64,000 nt of DNA from Halomonas sp. QHL1 (GTDB lineage Bacteria > Pseudomonadota > Gammaproteobacteria > Pseudomonadales > Halomonadaceae): NCBI RefSeq assembly GCF_001882345.1, contig NZ_MINL01000001.1, positions 1,821,705 to 1,885,704 of the forward strand. The letters are read 5' to 3'. The translations under genes were made by a program, and so were the position numbers. This document shows, piece by piece, positions 16,960 to 24,764 of this stretch (the stretch's first letter is position 1; each line of letters opens with the position of its first letter). The notes beneath the pieces are model-generated. The model did no database searches. It saw only the letters and a list, made by a program, of their open reading frames with translations, and was not told the DNA's origin.

Positions 16960-17571
16960 TCATGCACGCAGAGGCAGCGCGGCACCGATGGCAACGAAGA
17001 TACCGCCGCAGGTGCGATTGAACCCTCGGCCAACGCGCTTCAACCAGTGACGAATGCGGTTCGCCATATTGGCGAGCAGGCCTTCCACCAAACATTCGAT
17101 AGCCACAAAGGTGCCCGACAAAACAAAAAATTGCAGCATCAAGCTGCGCTGTGGGTCGATAAACTGAGGTAGAAAAGCGCTGAAAAACAGCAGCACCTTG
17201 GGATTGGTAATCGATGCCAGCCCCCCTTGGCGATACAGGTGCCACCCGCTCGCTTGGCTTGCGCTCACATCCACCTCACCCGTAATCGGCGGCGAGCGCC
17301 ATACCTGGATACCCAACCAAATAAGATACCCCCCGCCGACCCATTTCAGCACTGTCAGCCACACCACCGACGATTTAAGCAGCGCACCAATGCCAAACAT
17401 GCACAGGGCAATAATCAGCATAAATCCTGTGGCACCACCTACGATGGTAAACAGAGTTCTACGGCTGCCATGCAACACGCCGTGGGTCAACGCCAGCAGG
17501 CCGTTTGGCCCAGGTGAAAGCGACAGGCCAATGCAGGCGATTAGGTATAAAAGCCAAGTGTCTAACAGCAT
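16960..17571 (-). CDS. LysE/RhtB-family amino acid exporter
   Basis: 203-residue inner-membrane protein with about six helices. The N-terminal LIACIGLSLSPGPNGLLALTHGVLHGSRRTL is the SPGPN signature of the LysE/RhtB family, followed by GGATGFMLIIALCMFGIGALL and GGGYLIWLGIQVWRSPP. Such carriers export amino acids such as homoserine, threonine, leucine or lysine; the substrate is not deducible here. It sits alone between the CNNM gene and luxS, all on the same strand. Confidence 0.88.
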   Translation of the reverse strand: MLLDTWLLYLIACIGLSLSPGPNGLLALTHGVLHGSRRTLFTIVGGATGFMLIIALCMFGIGALLKSSVVWLTVLKWVGGGYLIWLGIQVWRSPPITGEVDVSASQASGWHLYRQGGLASITNPKVLLFFSAFLPQFIDPQRSLMLQFFVLSGTFVAIECLVEGLLANMANRIRHWLKRVGRGFNRTCGGIFVAIGAALPLRA

Positions 17572-17663
17572 AGTAATGCCTCACCCATGGGAAATTGCCC
17601 TCAATGCGTCAGCATGTCACCGTTGGTGGGCGTTTTCCATCCGTTAATGCACAGGCAATAAAA

Positions 17664-17700
17664 ACGCCTCCCCTTGCTATAAGTAACACCGGGGAGGCGT
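17664..17700 (-). terminator. Terminator after luxS
   Basis: ACGCCTCCCC (17664-17673) pairs with GGGGAGGCGT (17691-17700). Read on the minus strand it ends in TTTTATT. It lies 33 bp past the luxS stop. Confidence 0.75.
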
Positions 17701-17733
17701 CTGGCTAACTACCTGCGTACTGTCATATAACGC

Positions 17734-18201
17734 TTAAGCGAACACTTCAGTCCATTCGCTGCGCTTGGCCAGCAGGTTGCGGGCCAGTTCCTGGGCGCCT
17801 TCCAGGCTGTGGCTGGCGGCCCAGCCGCACTGCATTTCGTTGCAGGCGGGTACTTCAGTAGCTTCTAGCACATCGTTCAGGGTTTGTTCGATGATGGTGA
17901 TCACGCCATCATAGTCGTCGTGGTTGATCATCGCGATGTAGAAGCCGGTTTGGCAGCCCATGGGGCTGATATCGACCACTTTATCGGTGTGATTACGCGA
18001 CAGCTCAGCCATCAAGTGCTCAAGGGAGTGCAGCGCCGGCATCTCCATGTGATCTTTATTGGGCTGGCAGATACGCAGGTCGTATTTATGAATACGGTCG
18101 CCGTTCTGGCCTTCTTTAATATCGGCTAACCGAACGTACGGGGCTTTTACCTTGGTGTGATCCAGGTTAAAGCTCTCGACGTTCATCTTTTTATCGGTCA
18201 T
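17734..18201 (-). CDS. luxS: S-ribosylhomocysteine lyase (autoinducer-2 synthase)
   Basis: 155-residue LuxS. It cleaves S-ribosylhomocysteine to homocysteine and DPD, the precursor of autoinducer-2, in the activated methyl cycle. The metal ligands are visible in [10 protein letters not shown] (H58 and H62 with E61) and in the distal [13 protein letters not shown] segment; [10 protein letters not shown] carries the catalytic cysteine region. Length and motifs are canonical. Upstream, only 30 bp away on the same strand, is an antibiotic-biosynthesis-monooxygenase-fold gene, so the two are probably co-transcribed. A terminator follows. Confidence 0.96.
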   Translation of the reverse strand: MTDKKMNVESFNLDHTKVKAPYVRLADIKEGQNGDRIHKYDLRICQPNKDHMEMPALHSLEHLMAELSRNHTDKVVDISPMGCQTGFYIAMINHDDYDGVITIIEQTLNDVLEATEVPACNEMQCGWAASHSLEGAQELARNLLAKRSEWTEVFA

Positions 18202-18231
18202 GTTGGCTCCTTTTCACTTTAATCTTTTCGC

Positions 18232-18579
18232 TTACACCTTGGGCGCGTCAAAATTCCATGGCTCATCGGTGTAAACACACACGTTGGCATCTTCGATATC
18301 GCCATCCGGCGCTTCAACGTGCTTGGCAAAGAAGTCTTGAATCTCTTTGCGCTGGCAGTGGGCTTCAAACTCTTCGCGACTGGCCCATATTTCATGAAAC
18401 ACAATCGGATAACCGGTGCCCTGGGCGAAGGGGTTATCGATCTGCCGGGTCACGGTGTAGTGAATGCAGGCATCTTCCCGGTGGGTGTTCGGCTCTAACG
18501 ACTGAAGCGCTTTGAATACCGCTTCTTCTTTGCCTGGCTTGGGCTTAAAACCGGCAACACAGTAAATCTTCTCTGACAT
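18232..18579 (-). CDS. Antibiotic biosynthesis monooxygenase (ABM)-fold protein
   Basis: 115-residue protein of the dimeric alpha-beta barrel (ABM) family: IYCVAGFKPKPGKEEAVFKALQSL and CIHYTVTRQIDNPFAQGTGYPIVFHEIWASREEFEAHCQRKEIQDFF. These show the conserved YxV/HEIW pattern with 'EEFEAHCQ' typical of the fold. Members include quinol oxygenases and LsrG, which processes phospho-AI-2. The ATG at 18579 has AAGG at the right distance; the ATG two codons earlier is too close to it. Placement directly ahead of luxS suggests a role in the fate of the LuxS product or in quinone metabolism; this is inference. Confidence 0.8.
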   Translation of the reverse strand: MSEKIYCVAGFKPKPGKEEAVFKALQSLEPNTHREDACIHYTVTRQIDNPFAQGTGYPIVFHEIWASREEFEAHCQRKEIQDFFAKHVEAPDGDIEDANVCVYTDEPWNFDAPKV

Positions 18580-18665
18580 TTTCATACCTTAGATCGTTAA
18601 ACGTTCTCTATTATGCGCTGCCATACGGCTCGTTGACAGCCTCACAAAGCTAACGTTCAGCGCGT

Positions 18666-19124
18666 TTATTGGGCAGCGCTCTCTGCCACAGCGTTCAATG
18701 CGCCCGAAATATTGTCTAGCGGGAGGTCACACTCTTGCAAACCATGTCGTTCAGCCAGGTAGTGCGGATCATTCCACTCGATCCGAACGCCCTCACCCGT
18801 TTCACGCACAACCATTTTTTGCGGCAAGTCGAGGGCGACGCTGCCCTGACACTGCATCATCGGAGTGCCCGCCTTGGGATTACCAAATATAAACGTTGTA
18901 GTAGGCGGCAGTTCCAGATCGTTATTTGTTGCGTTTTCGGCATGATCCACCGTCGCCATTAGATTGAGCCCCTTTTCTTCCAAGGCGGCATTGAGCTGTT
19001 CAACCACCGTATCGAAGTCGGACTGGCTCATTAAGTGTTCGATACCATTGTCGTTTGCCGCGAATAGCGACGGGCTTAACAATCCGCATGCCATTGCCAT
19101 ACCGAAGAGAGGTGAAAAGCGCAT
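18666..19124 (-). CDS. Secreted DUF302-domain protein
   Basis: 152-residue protein with a clear Sec signal peptide (MRFSPLFGMAMACGLLSPSLFA, cleavage about residue 22-23) followed by a DUF302 domain. Conserved features include ATVDHAENA, TTTFIFGNPKAGTPMM and ALDLPQKMVV, which match the family (FGNP.aGT.lm). The protein is predicted to be periplasmic; the family has no firmly established reaction. It precedes luxS and its partner on the same strand but is separated from them by 80 bp and may be independent. Confidence 0.85.
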   Translation of the reverse strand: MRFSPLFGMAMACGLLSPSLFAANDNGIEHLMSQSDFDTVVEQLNAALEEKGLNLMATVDHAENATNNDLELPPTTTFIFGNPKAGTPMMQCQGSVALDLPQKMVVRETGEGVRIEWNDPHYLAERHGLQECDLPLDNISGALNAVAESAAQ

Positions 19125-19188
19125 GTCGCTTCCTTATGTTTGTTTAAATTATGCTTGCCTAACCATGTTTGTTTTAATCTTCACGTGT

Positions 19189-19866
19189 TTATTTAATTAA
19201 ACGTTCGGCCAATGCTTCTAGATCGGTCACCGTCATATCCGGCTCGACGCCCCAAGGGTCGAAAGGCGCGTCGGAACTGCGCCGTATCCAGGCACTGCGT
19301 AGGCCTGCGTGGGTGGCGCCAATCACATCGAAGGGGTTACTGGAAACCAGCCACGTCTGCTCGGGGCGTGTTTCTAAGCGGCTACGTAAATGAGAGTACA
19401 CCGCCGGGTCTGGCTTAAAGCGTTTTACCTCATCGGCGCTGATCACATCGTCCATATGGCTCTCTACACCTGCGCGGGAGAGCAGCTTGGAAACGGCATC
19501 CGCTGTGCCGTTCGAAAATGCCACGCAGCGTATGCCCGCATCGCGAAGCTGATCTAGCGCAGGCACTACATCCTCAAAAGCAGGCAGTTCAGCGTATACC
19601 GCCATCAGATGATCTTGGTCGTTATCCGAAAGCCCTGTTTGCAGTGCGCGGTCAATAAACACCAGCGCTTCACGGGTACACTCCGAGAACGGCACGTAAG
19701 CGCCCATCAGGCCGTGGCGAAAGCTGTACTCAAGTTGCTTATCACGCCAGCGGCGAGCGAATTCGCCTGCTTTGGAGGCATCCGTTAGGCGGCGTTCAAG
19801 CTCAACGGTAACCCCTTGGGTATCGATCAACGTACCGTATACATCGAAGGCTAAGACCGGTTGCAT
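19189..19866 (-). CDS. Haloacid dehalogenase, type II (HAD superfamily)
   Basis: 225-residue HAD hydrolase. Motif I is LAFDVYGTLID with nucleophile D8, the (S/T)-motif is CVAFSNGTADAV, and the motif III/IV region is KRFKPDPAVYSHL and SSNPFDVIGATHAGLRSAWIRR. These match L-2-haloacid dehalogenases (L-DEX), which hydrolyse 2-haloalkanoic acids; many homologues act on other substrates. The ATG at 19866 follows AAGGAGTAGCC. It is unlinked to the unrelated alpha/beta-fold dehalogenase-like gene at 32323. A terminator separates it from doeD upstream. Confidence 0.85.
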   Translation of the reverse strand: MQPVLAFDVYGTLIDTQGVTVELERRLTDASKAGEFARRWRDKQLEYSFRHGLMGAYVPFSECTREALVFIDRALQTGLSDNDQDHLMAVYAELPAFEDVVPALDQLRDAGIRCVAFSNGTADAVSKLLSRAGVESHMDDVISADEVKRFKPDPAVYSHLRSRLETRPEQTWLVSSNPFDVIGATHAGLRSAWIRRSSDAPFDPWGVEPDMTVTDLEALAERLIK

Positions 19867-19948
19867 CGTTGGCTACTCCTTAACTTTCAATTAATTGTGG
19901 CCTGAGTTCAGCTTATATCTTTAGCATAGACGACACCTTCAATAACAA

Positions 19949-19976
19949 AAGCGCCGCTGCACAGGCAGCGGCGCTT
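19949..19976 (-). terminator. Terminator of the doe operon
   Basis: AAGCGCCGCTGC (19949-19960) pairs with GCAGCGGCGCTT (19965-19976), a 12-bp perfect stem with a 4-nt loop. The minus strand then reads TTTTGTTATTG. It is 20 bp past the doeD stop. Confidence 0.85.
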
Positions 19977-19995
19977 AGAAGGCTAAAACAGGCGA

Positions 19996-21429
19996 TCAAA
20001 CCGTAAACGCGGCCTCTTTTTCACCACTTTTCAGGTCGCCAGAGCGCACCAGTTCATCGGTAACCCGGTCAATGGCGCGCTTGGCGCGACCAATCATGTC
20101 ATCCACTTCACCACGGTTGATGGTCAGCGGCGGCGCGAAGCCGAGAATATCGCCTTGGGGCATGGCGCGAGCAATCAGACTCTCTTCCATGGCAGCCGCC
20201 GCCACGCGGGGTCCGACTTTGAGGGCCGGGTCGAAGTGCAGGCGCTGCTTGGCATCCGGCGAGAACTCCAGTGCCGCCATCAGGCCAACGCCGCGTACGT
20301 CGCCCAACAGCGGGTGGCCTTCAAAGTTAGCCTTTAGCTGCTGTTGGAAATAAGCACCGGTTTCGGCGGCGTTGCCCACCAGATTTTCACGCTCGATGAT
20401 ATCCAGGTTAGCAAGCCCTGCCGCACAGCCCAGGGCGTGGCCGGAGTAAGTCCAGCCGTGGCCGATGGGGCCATACTCACCGGTGCCCTGCTCCAGCACC
20501 TGCCACACCTTCTCGCCAACAATCACGCCGGAGAGCGGCTGGTAGGCGCTAGTTAAGCCCTTGGCGATGGTGACCAGATCAGGCTTCATATTGTAGTGAT
20601 GGCTGCCGAAATCGGAGCCGGTACGGCCGAAGCCACAGACCACTTCATCGGCAATCAGCAGCACGTCGTACTTCGCCAGCACGGCTTGAATCGCATCCCA
20701 GTAGCCTTCCGGCGGCGGTACGATACCGCCAGTGCCCAGCACCGGCTCGCCGATAAAGGCGGCCACGGTATCCGGGCCCTCTTCCAGAATCATTGCTTCC
20801 AGCTTGTCGGCGCAGTAAGCGGAGAATTCAAGCTCGGTCATGCCGTGCTGTTCGGCGGCGCGTAGATAGTAGTGCGGCGCTTCGGTATGACGAATAGTGT
20901 CAATCGGCAGATCGAAGTGGTCGTGGAATGCTTTCAAACCGGTCAACGAGCCCGAGGCGATGCCGGAACCGTGGTAGCCGCGCATGCGTGAGATGACCTT
21001 TTTCTTCTGCGGGCGGCCGAGCACGTTGTTGTAGTAGCGCACGATCTTGAGCTGGGTTTCGTTGGCGTCCGAGCCGGACATGCCGTAGTAGACCTTGGAC
21101 ATGTTCATGCCCGCGATCTTCAGAATGCGCTCGGAAAGCTCAATCTGCGGCTCGTTCGAGTGACCCACGTAGGTGTGGTAGTAAGAGAGCTCTAGCGCTT
21201 GCTTATAGATCGCCTCGGCGACTTCGGTGCGCCCGTAGCCGATGTTGACGCAGTAAAGCCCGGCGAAGCCGTCGATAAATTCACGGCCGTCCTTATCCAC
21301 GATATTGATGCCTTTGCCGCCGGTAATCACGCGGCCCGGCGCATCGCCGTGGGCGAAATCGCGCAGGTGGGTAGAGGCGTGGAAAGTGACTTTACGGTCG
21401 CGTTCGATCAAATCCTGATGCAAGCTCAT
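19996..21429 (-). CDS. doeD: L-2,4-diaminobutyrate transaminase (ectoine degradation)
   Basis: 477-residue class III PLP aminotransferase. Seen: the entry loop GFAGLYCVNIGYGRTEVAEA, YYGMSGSDANETQLKI, the FIGEPVLGTGGIVPPPEGYW segment, LIADEVVCGFGRTG and the PLP lysine in TIAKGLTSAYQPLSGVIV. In ectoine breakdown DoeD converts L-2,4-diaminobutyrate to L-aspartate semialdehyde. The gene order doeA-B-X-C-D on one strand supports the name over other omega-transaminases. The ATG at 21429 with GAGAGAA upstream is preferred to the frame's earlier start at 21462, which would read through a hairpin. It is the last gene of the cluster and is followed by a terminator. Confidence 0.92.
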   Translation of the reverse strand: MSLHQDLIERDRKVTFHASTHLRDFAHGDAPGRVITGGKGINIVDKDGREFIDGFAGLYCVNIGYGRTEVAEAIYKQALELSYYHTYVGHSNEPQIELSERILKIAGMNMSKVYYGMSGSDANETQLKIVRYYNNVLGRPQKKKVISRMRGYHGSGIASGSLTGLKAFHDHFDLPIDTIRHTEAPHYYLRAAEQHGMTELEFSAYCADKLEAMILEEGPDTVAAFIGEPVLGTGGIVPPPEGYWDAIQAVLAKYDVLLIADEVVCGFGRTGSDFGSHHYNMKPDLVTIAKGLTSAYQPLSGVIVGEKVWQVLEQGTGEYGPIGHGWTYSGHALGCAAGLANLDIIERENLVGNAAETGAYFQQQLKANFEGHPLLGDVRGVGLMAALEFSPDAKQRLHFDPALKVGPRVAAAAMEESLIARAMPQGDILGFAPPLTINRGEVDDMIGRAKRAIDRVTDELVRSGDLKSGEKEAAFTV

Positions 21430-21449
21430 AGCGTTCTCTCTATACGGTA

Positions 21450-21474
21450 ACCCTCCCCGCATTGCGGGGAGGGT
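21450..21474. terminator. Hairpin between doeC and doeD
   Basis: ACCCTCCCCGC (21450-21460) pairs with GCGGGGAGGGT (21464-21474) around ATT. On the minus strand no U-tract follows (TTACCG). It is therefore more likely an mRNA stability or processing hairpin, or a weak attenuator, than a full terminator. Confidence 0.5.
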
Positions 21475-21501
21475 GTTTTAAAATTATTTTCAACTTAGCG
21501 A

Positions 21502-22998
21502 CTAGCTGCCAGAGACTGAACCCAGCGCACCCAGGCAGTAATATTTCGTTTCCAGGTATTCATCGATACCCGTAGCGCCACCTTCACGGCCAAGGCCGGA
21601 CTGCTTCACACCGCCGAAGGGTACCGGCGGGCCGGTCATTTTCACCGAGTTGACGCTAACCATGCCGTACTCCAGGGCGCGCATCAGCTTCCAGATACGG
21701 CGGATATCGTGGGTGTAGATGTACGCGGCCAGGCCGTACTCGGTGTCGTTGGCCATTTCAATCACTTCGTCGTCGGTGCTGTAGGCGGTGATACCAGCCA
21801 CCGGCGCGAAGTTCTCTTCCCGCCACACTTTCATTTTTGGCGTTACGCCGGTCAGCATCACCGGCATAAAGAAGTTCTCACCGGGCGCTTGGCTTTGATC
21901 ACCACCGATCACGGTGGCGCCTTTAGAGATGGCGTCATCGACAATCGCGGCGGCTTTTTCTACCGCCTGACGGTGAATCAGCGGGCCAAGGTCTACCTCG
22001 CTTTGGAGGCCATTGCCCACGGTAAGCGCCGCCATACGCTCGCTGAAATGCTCGACGAATGCATCGTGGATGGATTCGTGAACCAGAATGCGGTTGGCTG
22101 CCAGACAGTCCTGCCCGGCCGTTTGGAACTTGGCATCTATTGCCGCAAAGGCCGCCTCTTTAGGATCCATGTCGGGCCCAACGATAAACGGCGCATTGCC
22201 GCCTAATTCCAACGAGAGCCGCTTAACGGTGTTAGCGCTCTGCTCGATCAGCAGACGACCCACACGGGTGGAACCGGTGAACGACAACGCCCGAATGCGC
22301 GACTCGCTGCAGAGGATCTTTGAGACTTCCGCTGGGTCGCCCAGCACCACATTGAAAATCCCTGCGGGAATCCCCGCACGCTCGGCCAACTCTGCGAGCG
22401 CCAATGCAGAGTAAGGCGTTTCATTGGCGGGTTTGACGATCACCGGGCAGCCCGCTGCCAGCGCCGCCGCGGCTTTGCGGGTAATCATCGCCAGCGGAAA
22501 GTTCCACGGCGTAATCATCGCCGCGATACCCACCGGCTCTTTAATGGTGCCCAGTGATGCGTTGGGGATATGGCTAGGGATAGTTTCGCCATAGGTACGT
22601 TTGCCTTCTTCGGCGAACCAGCGCACGAAGCTGGCACCGTACTGCACCTCACCACGGGCATCGGGCAGGGGTTTGCCCTGCTCCAGCGTCATGATGGTCG
22701 CAAGGTCTTCACGATTGGCTTGAATCAGGTCGTACCAGGCCAGCAAGCGCTCGCAGCGTTCGTCAGCGCGTAGTGCACGCCACTGTACAAAAGCGTCTTC
22801 AGCGGCATCTACGGCGGCGGTAATCTGCTCGGCTTCCAGCAACGGGATATGGCCAATGGCTTCATTGGTGGCTGGGTCATAGACAGCCTCTTCGCGACCG
22901 CCTTCCCCGTGGGTCCACTTACCGTTCACGTAGGCGTACTGCCGGAACAGACGCGGATCTTCCAGGCGCTTGGCGAGCGTGGTCGATAGTGTGGTCAT
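21502..22998 (-). CDS. doeC: Aspartate-semialdehyde dehydrogenase of ectoine degradation
   Basis: 498-residue aldehyde dehydrogenase. Seen: the cofactor site ITPWNFPLAMITRKAAAALAAGCPVIVKPA, SFTGSTRVG, the catalytic glutamate in LSLELGGNAPFIV and the catalytic cysteine in FQTAGQDCLAANRI, ending with GGVKQSGLGREGG. It resembles succinate-semialdehyde dehydrogenases, but its position in the doe cluster supports DoeC, which oxidises aspartate semialdehyde to aspartate. The ATG at 22998 follows GAGGAGAGG. It starts a second transcription block (doeCD), separated from doeX by 220 bp of AT-rich sequence that probably holds its promoter. Confidence 0.92.
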   Translation of the reverse strand: MTTLSTTLAKRLEDPRLFRQYAYVNGKWTHGEGGREEAVYDPATNEAIGHIPLLEAEQITAAVDAAEDAFVQWRALRADERCERLLAWYDLIQANREDLATIMTLEQGKPLPDARGEVQYGASFVRWFAEEGKRTYGETIPSHIPNASLGTIKEPVGIAAMITPWNFPLAMITRKAAAALAAGCPVIVKPANETPYSALALAELAERAGIPAGIFNVVLGDPAEVSKILCSESRIRALSFTGSTRVGRLLIEQSANTVKRLSLELGGNAPFIVGPDMDPKEAAFAAIDAKFQTAGQDCLAANRILVHESIHDAFVEHFSERMAALTVGNGLQSEVDLGPLIHRQAVEKAAAIVDDAISKGATVIGGDQSQAPGENFFMPVMLTGVTPKMKVWREENFAPVAGITAYSTDDEVIEMANDTEYGLAAYIYTHDIRRIWKLMRALEYGMVSVNSVKMTGPPVPFGGVKQSGLGREGGATGIDEYLETKYYCLGALGSVSGS

Positions 22999-23222
22999 GG
23001 GAACCTCTCCTCAAATGCAGTCTGGCTAACCGAGCGCTGCAGTCACTGTGTGGCATTGTCAGCAAGCGCTCTTATTAGCCTTGCCATCGAATGCCCCCAG
23101 GTTAACGGAGAGGAGCCACGAAGTGTTTTTGAAAACCGAGCCTTATCGCACGACTTTTTTTGTCAGTGGGCGTTTAGCAGTGATTTTTTTTGGTTGTACT
23201 TGGTAATAGCTTTTGGTGGGGC

Positions 23223-23699
23223 CTAAAGAAGGTCGTCAGTATCGATACCTATGGGAACGCGCTTGACGGTTTTGGTCACAATATAGGTGAAGTAGCGCTC
23301 AATACCGGCCTCGGAAACCAGCCACTTATCCATCAGGCGTTGATAGCTATCGATGGTGCGCGCTTCAAACTTCACCAGGTAATCTACTCCGCCCCCCACC
23401 GCCACGCACTCGGTGACTTCCGGAGTTTGCATGACCAGGGCTTCAAAGCGGGTGAAGCTATCGGCGTTGTGCTGTTTGAGCTCGATTTGCACCCATACAG
23501 GGTTGCGCGGTACCAATACCTCGCTATTGATGCGCGCGCTGTAGCCCTGGATAACGCCGGCTTTCTCCAGGCGTTTTACCCGCTCCCAGCAGGGGCTGAC
23601 CGAGAGGTTGATCGCCTCGGCCAGCTTCGACTTGGTGATTCGCCCATCGCGGGAGAGGATGTCGAGAATTTTCAGATCGTAACGGTCAAGTTTCATCAT
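23223..23699 (-). CDS. doeX: Lrp/AsnC-family regulator of ectoine degradation
   Basis: 158-residue Lrp/AsnC regulator: an N-terminal helix-turn-helix (LDRYDLKILDILSRDGRITKSKLAEAINLSVSPCWERVKRLEKAGVI) and a C-terminal ligand-binding RAM domain (LVMQTPEVTECVAVGGGVDYLVKFEARTIDSYQRLM). It starts 8 bp after doeB, matching the doeABX operon described in Halomonas elongata, where DoeX binds upstream of doeA. Two adjacent ATG codons (23699 and 23696) are possible starts. A 220-bp intergenic region separates it from doeC. Confidence 0.92.
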   Translation of the reverse strand: MMKLDRYDLKILDILSRDGRITKSKLAEAINLSVSPCWERVKRLEKAGVIQGYSARINSEVLVPRNPVWVQIELKQHNADSFTRFEALVMQTPEVTECVAVGGGVDYLVKFEARTIDSYQRLMDKWLVSEAGIERYFTYIVTKTVKRVPIGIDTDDLL

Positions 23700-23707
23700 G
23701 CCGAGGA

Positions 23708-24739
23708 CTAAGCCTCCAGGCGTTCAACAACATCGGCAATCACCGCCAGGGTATCCCCCATATTGATGAGCGAGGGCGCGCGGCGAGCCATCAGAATGCC
23801 ATCGCGCTCCGCTTTGTAAGCAACCGGGTCGGTGCCACTGCGGGTCATGTCGTACACATAGGCGATGGTTTGTCCCTTTTTCACTTCGTCGCCCAGCGCT
23901 ACCAATAGCTCTAACACGCCGGAGTGCTGGCTCTGAACGTAACAGCTGGCGTCGGGCATATCGAGATACATCTGCCCGCCAGCGGGCATTTCCACTTCGC
24001 CTTTTACCAGGCCGTAGTGAATCAGGAAATTGCGCACGCCGCGCTCTGCAATAGCAATGCTTTGTGGGGTGGAAGTGCCGCCGCCGCCAAGCTCAGTGGC
24101 GACAAAGACTTTGCCCTGGCGCTCGCAGGCGGTGTCGAAGAGTTTTTCCGCATCCAGCTCAAACATCACCATGGCGTAGGGGGCGCCAAACGCTTTAGCG
24201 CCTTCCAGTGCAGACTGCTGCTGCGCTTTATTATCCAATACGTGGGAAGCGCCGAAGGGCAGAATATCCAGCGTTCTCCCACCAGAGTGAAGGTCGAGGA
24301 CCACGTCGCTCATCGGCACCAATACGCGGGTGAAGTAGTCGGCAATTTGCGGCGTGACGCTGCCGTTGGGGTCGCCTGGAAAGCTACGATTGAGGTTGCC
24401 CTTGTCCATCGGCGAGGTGCGCTTGCCTGCCATGACCGCAGGGGTATTCATGCACGGCACGATAATCACCCGTCCTGTCACATCCTCTGCCTTAAGCGTT
24501 GATGAGAGTTTCAGCAGCGAGGTGATGCCCTCATATTCATCGCCGTGGTTGCCGCCGGTCAGCAGTGCCGTGGGGCCGTCGCCGTTTTTAACCACGGTCA
24601 CGGGGATCATCACCGCGCCCCAGGCAGACTCATCAGTAGAGATCGGCAGCTTTAAAAAGCCGTGCTGCACGCCATCGGCATCAAAATCAACGGTGGCGGA
24701 AATCGGGCTAGGCCGCAGTTGGCTTGGTTGATCGGTCAT
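23708..24739 (-). CDS. doeB: N2-acetyl-L-2,4-diaminobutyrate deacetylase
   Basis: 343-residue zinc hydrolase of the AstE/AspA (M14-like) family. Zinc ligands are visible in LLTGGNHGDEYEG and in VLDLHSGGRTLDI; ATELGGGGTSTPQS and a C-terminal barrel (GVLELLVALGDEVKKGQTIAYVYD) follow. DoeB deacetylates N-acetyl-diaminobutyrate released by DoeA. The ATG at 24739 follows AAAGGAACATCC. It begins 25 bp after doeA and ends 8 bp before doeX. Confidence 0.93.
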   Translation of the reverse strand: MTDQPSQLRPSPISATVDFDADGVQHGFLKLPISTDESAWGAVMIPVTVVKNGDGPTALLTGGNHGDEYEGITSLLKLSSTLKAEDVTGRVIIVPCMNTPAVMAGKRTSPMDKGNLNRSFPGDPNGSVTPQIADYFTRVLVPMSDVVLDLHSGGRTLDILPFGASHVLDNKAQQQSALEGAKAFGAPYAMVMFELDAEKLFDTACERQGKVFVATELGGGGTSTPQSIAIAERGVRNFLIHYGLVKGEVEMPAGGQMYLDMPDASCYVQSQHSGVLELLVALGDEVKKGQTIAYVYDMTRSGTDPVAYKAERDGILMARRAPSLINMGDTLAVIADVVERLEA

Positions 24740-24764
24740 TGGATGTTCCTTTGTTTACAAACCA

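Noticed and set aside
19136..19180. Direct repeat ATGTTTGTTT(T)AA upstream of the DUF302 gene
   Set aside because: Only about 12 bp, AT-rich and imperfect; compatible with chance.
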